Assembly: GCA_964342385.1 (NCBI GenBank)
Contig: CAYFGP010000002.1
Coordinates: 87,628 to 151,627, forward strand
DNA from: Oceanospirillum sp964342385
GTDB taxonomy: Bacteria; Pseudomonadota; Gammaproteobacteria; Pseudomonadales; Halomonadaceae
Length of the DNA stretch: 64,000 nt
Direction of reading: 5' to 3'
In this document: positions 26,903 to 34,171 of the stretch, one piece after another
Layout: the number at the start of each line of letters is the position of its first letter
How positions within the stretch are numbered: the first letter of the stretch is position 1
The notes under the pieces: model-generated
The model's database searches: none
What the model was told of the DNA's origin: nothing
The model's input: the letters and a program-made list of their open reading frames with translations, nothing else
Position numbers and translations under genes: made by a program

Positions 26903-27835
26903 ATGCAAACAAGAACACTACGCTCTGATGCCATGCTACTGGTTACGGCTGCGATTTGGGGTTTTGCCTTTGTCGCCCAACGGGTCGGTATGGATTATGT
27001 CGGTCCTTTTACCTTTAACGCCTCCCGCTTTTTCCTTGGGGCGATCTCCCTGTTACCTCTGCTCTTGCTGATCAAACCGGAACCGGTGCAAGCAGATCCT
27101 GATCAACAATTTAAAGATCAACAAGGTAGCCATAAGAAACGTATGCCGTTGTGGCTAGGGGGCTTTCTGGCAGGTCTGCTGCTGTTTATGGGCTCCACTT
27201 TCCAGCAGGTGGGCTTGCAGTACACCACAGCTGGTAATGCCGGTTTTATTACCGGGCTTTATATTATCCTGGTACCTATTATCGCCCTGCTCTGGGGACA
27301 AAAAACTGGCAAACATACCTGGTTTGGCGCACTACTGGCGGTCTTAGGCTTATATATGTTAAGTGTCACCGATGACTTTACCCTGGCCTATGGTGATCTG
27401 CTTCAGCTGATTGGTGCGGTATTCTGGGCGGGCCATGTGCTATTAATCGGCTGGCTGTCTCCTAAGATGGATGCTCTGCGACTGTCTATCGTGCAGTTTT
27501 TTACCTGCGGCATTATCAGTCTGATTGCAGCCTTTATGACAGAAACGCCCGAGGTTGGCTCAATTATCGAGGCTTGGCAGCCTATCGCTTACGCCGGTCT
27601 ATTATCCGTGGGTGTTGCTTATACCTTGCAGGTGTTTGCCCAGAAAGAAGCCCCAGCCTCTCATGCCGCAATTATTCTGAGTTTAGAAGCGGTATTTGCG
27701 GTGATTGGCGGTTACCTGTTCCTGAACGAGCTATTAACAATGAAAGGTCTGATGGGTTGCGGCCTGATGCTAGCCGGTATGCTGGTATCTCAGTTTGAAC
27801 CCAAGAGTAAACATCAGGTAGAAACCGCACACTAG
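26903..27835 (+). CDS. DMT-superfamily (EamA) transporter
   Basis: This inner-membrane protein of about 310 residues has ten predicted hydrophobic helices in two EamA repeats. The N-terminal segment MLLVTAAIWGFAFVAQRVGM is typical of the drug/metabolite transporter superfamily, and the second repeat ends with EAVFAVIGGYLFLNELLTMK. Members export amino acids or other metabolites; the substrate here is unknown. The frame extends upstream to 26834, but the extra 23 residues are not family-like, so the ATG at 26903 is chosen; the ribosome binding site is weak. It is divergent from the cyclase pair and convergent with cobU. Confidence 0.88.
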   Translation: MQTRTLRSDAMLLVTAAIWGFAFVAQRVGMDYVGPFTFNASRFFLGAISLLPLLLLIKPEPVQADPDQQFKDQQGSHKKRMPLWLGGFLAGLLLFMGSTFQQVGLQYTTAGNAGFITGLYIILVPIIALLWGQKTGKHTWFGALLAVLGLYMLSVTDDFTLAYGDLLQLIGAVFWAGHVLLIGWLSPKMDALRLSIVQFFTCGIISLIAAFMTETPEVGSIIEAWQPIAYAGLLSVGVAYTLQVFAQKEAPASHAAIILSLEAVFAVIGGYLFLNELLTMKGLMGCGLMLAGMLVSQFEPKSKHQVETAH

Positions 27836-27849
27836 CTTTGAATCCGCTA

Positions 27850-27877
27850 CGAAGTGAGGCTTGTGTGCCTCACTTCG
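27850..27877. terminator. Hairpin between convergent DMT and cobU genes
   Basis: A perfect 11-bp stem, CGAAGTGAGGC/GCCTCACTTCG, with a 6-nt loop lies between the two convergent stop codons. No strong T-run is present. It can act in both directions. Confidence 0.6.
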
Positions 27878-27913
27878 AATAGGCTGTTGAGCAAATAACG
27901 GATAAGGCTTCGA

Positions 27914-28441
27914 TCACAACTCAAGCGCGGGCCCCTTTAGCACCTGTGGCAAACCCGCAGTCACAAACACCACCTGATCAGACAGCGCTGCGATACGCTG
28001 ATGCAAACGCCCCGCTTCATCGACAAAACGCCGGGCCAGAGCATTATCCGGTATGATGCCTTGACCCACTTCATTGCTAACCAGAATCAGCTCGCCCTCA
28101 ACCCCATTGGCCAGAAAATCCAACAGATCCTGCTGTCTTTGTGCCAATTGCTCCTCATCATCCAGCAGTAAAACATTGGTCAGCCATAACGTCAGGCAAT
28201 CCAGCAAGACACAGCCCTGTTGGGCCTGCTCAGCAATTACAGGAATAATCTCTAGCGGCTCTTCGGTAAAAGGCCATTCCTGCGGGCGGCTTTGCTGATG
28301 ATGCTCCACCCGCTTAGCCATCTCTTTGTCCCAAACCTGAGCAGTCGCCAGGTAATGCACCGACAAACCCGATGCCTGAGCCAGTTGCTCTGCCAGTCCA
28401 CTTTTACCGGAACGGGCACCGCCTAAAATAAAACGTATCAC
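27914..28441 (-). CDS. cobU: Adenosylcobinamide kinase / adenosylcobinamide-phosphate guanylyltransferase
   Basis: This bifunctional enzyme (CobU in Salmonella, CobP in Pseudomonas) phosphorylates adenosylcobinamide and then transfers GMP, activating it for nucleotide-loop attachment. The P-loop is FILGGARSGKSGLAEQLA. Other motifs are VHYLATAQVWDKEMAKRVEHH, CLTLWLTNVL and SNEVGQGIIPDNALARRFVDEAG. The 175-residue length is normal. It acts after CbiB. cobS and cobT are not in the window. Confidence 0.95.
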   Translation of the reverse strand: MIRFILGGARSGKSGLAEQLAQASGLSVHYLATAQVWDKEMAKRVEHHQQSRPQEWPFTEEPLEIIPVIAEQAQQGCVLLDCLTLWLTNVLLLDDEEQLAQRQQDLLDFLANGVEGELILVSNEVGQGIIPDNALARRFVDEAGRLHQRIAALSDQVVFVTAGLPQVLKGPALEL

Positions 28442-28605
28442 TCAGCTCTCCACTAATGCTTTGCTACCCACGGGTTGCCGTTAAACGTTGCAAGTAACCG
28501 CTATCGTTCACTGTTTACGATTAATTATTCAGGCACACTAATTGTGATACTGAACTTTCTAATTAAGCGTCTCTCTTACACATAAACCCATGAAGGAAAT
28601 GAGCC

Positions 28606-29307
28606 GTGAAATATATCACCTATCTGCTTGCAGGCATCAGTTTAATATTATCCACCTTGGTTCATGCCCAACTGCCTGAGCAACCTCACCTGATTGTACA
28701 GGCAGAGGCCAGTGAATCCGTATTACCAGATCAGGTCACCCTGGATGTCACCATTGAGAATGTCAGTCCTTTACTGCAAAAAGCACGCAAGAATGTCGAG
28801 CAACGCAGTAAACAACTGCTTAAAGAGATCCGACGCTACAACTTATTTGAAGAAGATATCGACGCAGGCCAGATCCAGATTCGCCCAGAATACCGTTGGA
28901 ATAACAATCAACAAGTTCAGGTAGGCACACGAGTCAGCCGCAATATGCGCTTTGTGATGCGTGATCTACGCCGCTACCCAGACCTACTGGATGCGATTAC
29001 CTCTGTCCGCATTAACTCGCTAGCCAAAGTCACGTTCGGCTACAGTAATGCCGAACAGCTCAAAGAGCAGGTATTAGATCAAGCGATCCTAAATGCTAAA
29101 AACAAAGGCCAGCGTATGGCTCGTCAACTGGGGCAACGTATCAGTCGGGTCTACAGTGTCGAAGAGATTAGCCCTGTAGTGCCTGTACAACGTGGTATGG
29201 CCAGCAGTGCAGCGATATCGAACGGCAATAGAACAAGCACCTCTGATTATCAGCCTGGAGAAATCAACTTCCGCAGTGAAGTACGCGTCGTTTTCTACTT
29301 GCAGTGA
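28606..29307 (+). CDS. SIMPL-domain (DUF541) periplasmic protein
   Basis: This 233-residue exported protein has a signal peptide (MKYITYLLAGISLILSTLVHA), then a SIMPL/DUF541 domain covering nearly all the rest. Typical features are an early strand with LIVQAEASESVLPDQVTLDV and a central IRPEYRWNNNQQVQVGTRVSR, followed by QAILNAKNKGQRMARQLGQ. E. coli YggE and Brucella BP26 belong to this family, and some members are linked to oxidative stress; a precise role is unknown. The start is GTG with GGAA upstream. The CRISPR array follows it on the same strand after a 256-bp gap. Confidence 0.88.
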   Translation: MKYITYLLAGISLILSTLVHAQLPEQPHLIVQAEASESVLPDQVTLDVTIENVSPLLQKARKNVEQRSKQLLKEIRRYNLFEEDIDAGQIQIRPEYRWNNNQQVQVGTRVSRNMRFVMRDLRRYPDLLDAITSVRINSLAKVTFGYSNAEQLKEQVLDQAILNAKNKGQRMARQLGQRISRVYSVEEISPVVPVQRGMASSAAISNGNRTSTSDYQPGEINFRSEVRVVFYLQ

Positions 29308-29563
29308 TACTGTTTGAGATGCCTTCTATTCATTAATCGCTAACCTAGTGTTCCCATTGAGTGAAATCCTAATTTTACCAATAGAATCATGCAGTTAACT
29401 AACAACAGGATAACTTAGGTTAGCGGAAACCTTTTAAAACAATAAGTTATCCCATATATTGGCTTTATCTGGACAAGAAAGTGGCACGATTAACAGCATT
29501 CAATCAGAGGTTAGCGACTTTTAAGGTTTTAGGCCTCGTACGTCGTGATATACAGAACAGGCT
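29308..29563 (+). promoter_or_regulatory. Candidate CRISPR leader with alternative hairpins
   Basis: This 256-bp AT-rich region lies before the best-conserved repeats of the array. CGCTAACCTA at 29338-29347 can pair with TAGGTTAGCG at 29416-29425. GGATAACTTA at 29408-29417 can pair with TAAGTTATCC at 29443-29452. The two pairings share bases 29416-29417. A further AGGTTAGCG lies at 29508-29516. Leader identity is inferred from repeat conservation at this end. Confidence 0.55.
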
Positions 29564-30275
29564 GTGCAGCGAAACCCGAGCCGTGTAGGCTATTGAGACT
29601 TGTTCTCTGGCGCGCTTTTCGTTAAGAAGCCTGGTGCAGCGAAACCCGAGCCGTGTAGGCTATTGAGACTTTTGTTCGTCGATTACAGTCTGAGTAACCC
29701 ACGTGCAGCGAAACCCGAGCCGTGTAGGCTATTGAGACAATAATCGCGTCTGAATCTCTTTGAATTGCTGCGTGCAGTGAAACCCGAGCCGTTTAGGCTA
29801 TTGAGACGATTTTACGGACTACAAAAGACATAATTTTTTTGTGCAGCTAAACCCGAGCCGTGTAGGCTATTGAGACCCCATAATCATTATCAAACTCAGC
29901 ATCCAAGAGTGTGCAGCTAAACCCGAGCCGTATAGGCTATTGAGACATATCAACTGCATTGACTAATTCAACAAACACAACGTGCAGCGAAACCGAGCCG
30001 TTTAGGCTATTGAGACTCTTCAAACAACCTACCTAATGTATACGCCCCTCGTGCAGCTAAACCCGAGCCGTTTAGGCTATTGAGACTCCTGTACGTTAGC
30101 CATAGTTGGGCTGTTTTTAGTGCAGTGAAATCTGAGCCGTTCAGGCTATTGAGATATGCATTGCGCCAGCATCTGTCTGTTTTTGGGGCGCAGCGAAACC
30201 CGAGCCGTTTAGGCTATTGAGACTCCCAATGATTGATGTTCCTATTGAAGTATGTTTTGCAGCGAAACCCCAGCC
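29564..30275 (+). CRISPR. Orphan CRISPR array, 10 complete 36-bp repeats plus one truncated
   Basis: Repeats start at 29564, 29634, 29703, 29772, 29841, 29911, 29982, 30051, 30120, 30188 and (truncated, 19 bp) 30257. Each begins GTGCAGCGAAACCCGAGCC or a close variant and ends GGCTATTGAGAC. Seen together they are 36 bp long (35 in the seventh), with ten non-repeating spacers of 32-35 bp. An AGCC/GGCT stem with a 5-nt loop lies before an 8-nt ATTGAGAC end, like the ATTGAAAC handle of many type I and III repeats. The first three repeats are identical, while the ninth, tenth and eleventh are most divergent, which puts the leader on the left. No cas gene occurs in the 29 kb to the left or 34 kb to the right, so subtype is unassigned. 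Confidence 0.88.
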
Positions 30276-30277
30276 AT

Positions 30278-30318
30278 AAAAAAACCACCTAAGTGACAAT
30301 CACTTAGGTGGTTTTTTT
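30278..30318. terminator. Bidirectional terminator between CRISPR array and metZ
   Basis: The stem AAAAACCACCTAAGTG/CACTTAGGTGGTTTTT has a 5-nt loop and T-runs on both strands. It ends metZ transcripts from the right and would end array transcripts from the left. It begins three bases after the truncated last repeat. Confidence 0.9.
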
Positions 30319-30396
30319 GATCAGTGTGATCCGACCTAACTCAAATACAGTTCAGATCAAGTCAGGTCAGACCCACACAGATAACCGACAAGCAGC

Positions 30397-31590
30397 TTAG
30401 ATCTTGGCTAGACCTCGGGCCAGGTCAGCTTTCAGGTCGTCCAGCGTTTCCAGGCCTACTGCGATACGAAGCAGACCATCAGTTACACCTGCCGCATCAC
30501 GGTCTTCCTGAGTAATACGCGCATGTGTCGTGGTGGCCGGGTGAGTAATGGTCGTTTTGACATCACCCACGTTCGCCGTAATAGACATCATCTGAGTATT
30601 ATCAACTACAGTCCAGGCACCCTCTTTACCGCCACGCACTTCGATAGACAGTACCGCGCCAAAGGCACTTTGCTGTCTTTTCGCCAGTTCGTGATCCGGG
30701 TGAGATGGCAGACCTGAGTAGTTCACCTTCTCAATCTGCGGTTGCTGTTCCAGCCATTGTGCCAATGCCAGGGCATTTTCACTTTGGGCTTTCATACGCA
30801 GATTCAGAGTTTCCAGACCTTTCAGGAATACCCAGGCGTTAAATGGGCTCAGGCTTGGACCACAGGTACGCACGAAACCGAAGATCTGTTCCATATCATC
30901 GTTATTGCCCACAACCACACCACCAACACAGCGGCCCTGGCCATCCAGATATTTGGTTGCAGAGTGAATCACGATATCCGCACCCAGCTCCAGAGGACGC
31001 TGCAGTGCTGGCGTACAGAAACAATTATCCACAACCAGTTTCGCGCCCTTGCTGTGTGCAATCTCTGCGATCTTGGCGATATCACCCAGTTCGCACACTG
31101 GGTTGGATGGTGTTTCCAGGAAGTACAGCTTGGTGTTATCCGTCGCAGCTTGTTCCCAGCCCTGCAGATCACCCAGATCCACATAGCTGATCTCAAGACC
31201 AAACTTCTTCATATACTTCTCGAACAGGTTCACGGTAGAACCAAAGATATTACGAGAAGCTACGATATGGTCACCGGATTGCAGCAGAGACAGGCAGGTG
31301 CTCAGAATCGCTGCCATACCGGATGCTGTACCTACTGCACGCTCACCGCCTTCCAACGCCGCGATACGCTGTTCGAACATACGCACCGTTGGGTTAGTAA
31401 AACGAGAGTAAACGTTACCCGGTACTTCACCGGAGAAACGCGCTGCAGCTTCCGCCGCAGAGCCAAAAACAAAGCTTGAGGTCGGGTAGATGGCCTCACT
31501 GTGCTCACCTTCCTGCGAGCGGGTTTGACCGGCGCGTACGCCTAAGGTCTCCAGCCCCCAGTCCTGAGCATCAATATCAAAATCAGGCAT
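30397..31590 (-). CDS. metZ: O-succinylhomoserine sulfhydrylase
   Basis: This PLP enzyme of the Cys/Met metabolism family makes homocysteine from O-succinylhomoserine and sulfide. N-terminal motif: LGVRAGQTRSQEGEHSEAIYPTS, cut here as the family hallmark LGVRAGQTR plus EAIYPTSSFVF. The cofactor Lys lies in IHSATKYLDGQGRCVGGVVV. The C-terminus has LLRIAVGLETLDDLKADL. At 397 residues and directly after purF (9-bp gap) it matches the purF-metZ arrangement of pseudomonads. GAGTGAGGA precedes the ATG. Cystathionine gamma-synthase is the main alternative, but the context favours MetZ. Confidence 0.92.
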   Translation of the reverse strand: MPDFDIDAQDWGLETLGVRAGQTRSQEGEHSEAIYPTSSFVFGSAAEAAARFSGEVPGNVYSRFTNPTVRMFEQRIAALEGGERAVGTASGMAAILSTCLSLLQSGDHIVASRNIFGSTVNLFEKYMKKFGLEISYVDLGDLQGWEQAATDNTKLYFLETPSNPVCELGDIAKIAEIAHSKGAKLVVDNCFCTPALQRPLELGADIVIHSATKYLDGQGRCVGGVVVGNNDDMEQIFGFVRTCGPSLSPFNAWVFLKGLETLNLRMKAQSENALALAQWLEQQPQIEKVNYSGLPSHPDHELAKRQQSAFGAVLSIEVRGGKEGAWTVVDNTQMMSITANVGDVKTTITHPATTTHARITQEDRDAAGVTDGLLRIAVGLETLDDLKADLARGLAKI

Positions 31591-31599
31591 CGTTATTCC

Positions 31600-33114
31600 T
31601 CACTCAGTGCCGTCGTTGTGCATATCGATCACCGCATCCACTTTTGGATTGGCGTCGGATTTGGCACTGTCGTTACGTTCCGCTTCAATGGCATCCAAAT
31701 AGTTCTGGTCGATATCGCCGGTCACGTATTCAGCGTTAAATACGGAGCAATCAAAGCCTTCCAGCTCTGGGTTGCCTTCTTTACCACAGGCGATCAGATC
31801 TTCCAGCTCCTGGTAGATCATCCAATCCGCACCAATCTGCTCAGCCACTTCCTCATCGGTACGGCCATGGGCGATCAGTTCGTCTGCAGACGGCATATCA
31901 ATACCGTATACGTTAGGATAGCGTACCGCAGGGGCTGCAGAAGCAAAGTAAACATTCTTTGCACCAGCATCACGGGCCATCTGGATAATCTGCTTACTGG
32001 TGGTACCACGAACAACGGAATCATCCACCAGCAGTACGTTGCGGCCTTCAAATTCCAGATCAATAGCGTTCAGCTTCTGACGTACAGACTTCTTACGCTC
32101 CTGCTGACCCGGCATAATAAAGGTACGGCCGATATAGCGGTTTTTGATAAAACCTTCACGGAACGGCACATCCAGATGCAATGCCAGTTCCAGAGCAGAA
32201 GTACGGCTGGTATCAGGGATCGGAATTACTACATCGATACCGTGATCCGGGTTTTCACGCTTGATCTTCTCAGCCAACTTCTGACCCATACGCATTCGGG
32301 ATTTATGGATGTGAATGCCATCCATAATGGAATCAGGACGTGCCAGGTAAACGTGCTCAAAGATACATGGACGAGGATCTGGGTTATCCGCACACTGTTG
32401 AGTGAAGATATTACCGTCCAGATCGATAAATACCGCCTCGCCCGGAGCAATATCACGCTCCAGTTCAAAGCCCAGTACATCCAGCGCTACACTTTCGGAA
32501 GCAACCATATGTTCAACACCTTCCGGTGTATCACGCTTACCAAATACCGCAGGACGGATACCGTGTGGATCACGGAAGGCTACCAGGCCCAGACCACTGA
32601 TCATGGCAATCGCAGCATAACCACCACGACAACGACGATGTACACGACGTACCGCATCAAAGATATCTTCTGCACGCAGCTGCATACCTTGCTTGCCCAG
32701 CTCGTGAGCAAAGATGTTCAGCAGCACTTCAGAATCAGAAGTGGTGTTGATATGACGCAGATCGGTTTTGAATACTTCTTCGGCCAGCTCTTTAGCGTTG
32801 GTCAGGTTACCATTGTGCGCCAGTGCGATACCGTAAGGTGAGTTTACATAAAACGGCTGAGATTCCGCTTCACTGGATGAACCTGCGGTTGGGTAGCGTA
32901 CGTGACCGATACCCACGTTACCATGCAGACGTTGCATGTGACGGGTACGGAAAACATCGCGCACTAAGCCATTACTTTTACGCAGGAAAAAGCGACCATC
33001 CTGGCAAGTCATCATACCGGCAGCGTCCTGTCCACGGTGTTGTAGAACAGTTAGGGCATCATAGATGGCCTGGTTTACGCTGCTATTGGCAACAATGCCG
33101 ACGATTCCGCACAT
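31600..33114 (-). CDS. purF: Amidophosphoribosyltransferase
   Basis: This catalyses the first step of purine synthesis, converting PRPP and glutamine to phosphoribosylamine. The protein opens MCGIVGIVANSS, giving the N-terminal catalytic Cys after Met removal. It continues with VLQHRGQDAAGM and HNGNLTNAKEL of the class II glutaminase domain. The PRPP-binding motif is NVLLVDDSVVRGTTSKQI. The 504 residues match E. coli PurF (505). AGAGGTGA precedes the ATG. It lies between cvpA and metZ, as in many gammaproteobacteria. Confidence 0.97.
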   Translation of the reverse strand: MCGIVGIVANSSVNQAIYDALTVLQHRGQDAAGMMTCQDGRFFLRKSNGLVRDVFRTRHMQRLHGNVGIGHVRYPTAGSSSEAESQPFYVNSPYGIALAHNGNLTNAKELAEEVFKTDLRHINTTSDSEVLLNIFAHELGKQGMQLRAEDIFDAVRRVHRRCRGGYAAIAMISGLGLVAFRDPHGIRPAVFGKRDTPEGVEHMVASESVALDVLGFELERDIAPGEAVFIDLDGNIFTQQCADNPDPRPCIFEHVYLARPDSIMDGIHIHKSRMRMGQKLAEKIKRENPDHGIDVVIPIPDTSRTSALELALHLDVPFREGFIKNRYIGRTFIMPGQQERKKSVRQKLNAIDLEFEGRNVLLVDDSVVRGTTSKQIIQMARDAGAKNVYFASAAPAVRYPNVYGIDMPSADELIAHGRTDEEVAEQIGADWMIYQELEDLIACGKEGNPELEGFDCSVFNAEYVTGDIDQNYLDAIEAERNDSAKSDANPKVDAVIDMHNDGTE

Positions 33115-33176
33115 TGAAAATCACCTCTTGGGGGGTTAAATCACTTCTGAAATCAAATAGTTGTTGGAGCTGAGAG

Positions 33177-33674
33177 TTACTGACTATTCAGTCGGTTATC
33201 AAGCATACCGGCTGCCTGATCACGTAACTGTTCCAACACAGGAATAAACTGAGACTCGGACCACCAAGGCTCCCCTGCCAGAGGAGTCAGGCTGATCACG
33301 GCAATCAAAATAATTAAGATGGCAACACCACGCATGGCGCCAAATATCAATCCGAGAAAACGGTTAACACCACTAAAACCCGTGGCTGAAACCACTTTAT
33401 TGGCGGTACTGGACAGCAATGAACCGACCATCATCACTAAAACGGCCACGGCAACAAAGGCGATACTGTTACGTACCATATCCTGTTCAATATAGTTCAC
33501 CAGCATCTCAGAGACCTGAGGACCAAACAGACGGCCCAGCATAATCGCTGACACCCAGGTAGCCAGTGAGATGGCTTCGCGTACCATGCCGCGAATAATG
33601 CCCCATACGGCTGAAATCAGCGCTACGGCAACAATAACCCAGTCGATCCAAATCAGGCTGTCCAAGATTTCCAT
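33177..33674 (-). CDS. cvpA: CvpA family membrane protein
   Basis: This 165-residue inner-membrane protein has four hydrophobic segments. WIDWVIVAVALISAVWGIIRG at the N-terminus, shortened here to WIDWVIVAV and WGIIRGMVREAISL, is the CvpA signature. In E. coli cvpA is upstream of purF and is needed for colicin V production; its general role is unclear. Its ATG overlaps the stop of the SPOR gene by one base, and purF follows after 62 bp. Confidence 0.92.
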   Translation of the reverse strand: MEILDSLIWIDWVIVAVALISAVWGIIRGMVREAISLATWVSAIMLGRLFGPQVSEMLVNYIEQDMVRNSIAFVAVAVLVMMVGSLLSSTANKVVSATGFSGVNRFLGLIFGAMRGVAILIILIAVISLTPLAGEPWWSESQFIPVLEQLRDQAAGMLDNRLNSQ

Positions 33675-34171
33675 CAGTTCCGTACATCCGCCATGGGGTC
33701 ATATTTGACCATAATTGCTGACACTGAAAACTCTTTTTTCAGGCGTTGTTTGGTCTTTTTCGCCTTCTCTGTATCGGCAAAAGGACCGGCATAGACCACG
33801 TAATAGGCTTTCTTTTTCCGCACATAGGAGCGGATATCCACCTTACGAAAACGATCTCGCAATCTTAAAGCATTATCTTCTGTCTTGAAACTGGCGGCCT
33901 GCAGTGTCCATGCCGCTAGGGTGTTTCTTTCGGTCAGCGCCGACTTCCAGCGACCATCTTCTGTCGTTTGTGCCTGACGACCTGTTTCTACATCGCCAGG
34001 ACTTGGAGTAGCCACTTTAATATCCGGTTTTTCCGGCGCATCAGGAATCGGGGTGGTGGTTTGAGGCAGGGTTGGACGCTGCCCACCATCTAATAGAATG
34101 GGCAGGAAAATAATCGCAATAGAGACAACAAGGATGGCGCCAATAATGCGTTGTTTCAGTCCATATTTCAC
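33674..34171 (-). CDS. dedD: SPOR-domain protein (DedD-like)
   Basis: This 165-residue protein has one N-terminal membrane helix (IIGAILVVSIAIIFLPILL), a proline/threonine-rich linker (residues about 30-85) and a C-terminal SPOR domain with TLAAWTLQAASFKTEDNALR, followed by YYVVYAGPFADTEKAKKT. SPOR domains bind denuded septal peptidoglycan, and DedD supports cell division in E. coli. It sits in the conserved folC-dedD-cvpA order and overlaps folC by 4 bp. Confidence 0.9.
   Translation of the reverse strand: MKYGLKQRIIGAILVVSIAIIFLPILLDGGQRPTLPQTTTPIPDAPEKPDIKVATPSPGDVETGRQAQTTEDGRWKSALTERNTLAAWTLQAASFKTEDNALRLRDRFRKVDIRSYVRKKKAYYVVYAGPFADTEKAKKTKQRLKKEFSVSAIMVKYDPMADVRN

Noticed and set aside
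29564..30275. Reading the repeat array as integron attC sites or a coding minisatellite
   Set aside because: Unit sizes, constant repeat length, unrelated spacers and lack of an open frame or integrase fit CRISPR better.
31618..32841. 407-residue open frame on the plus strand opposite purF
   Set aside because: PurF is unmistakable on the minus strand; the long antisense frame follows from its codon use.
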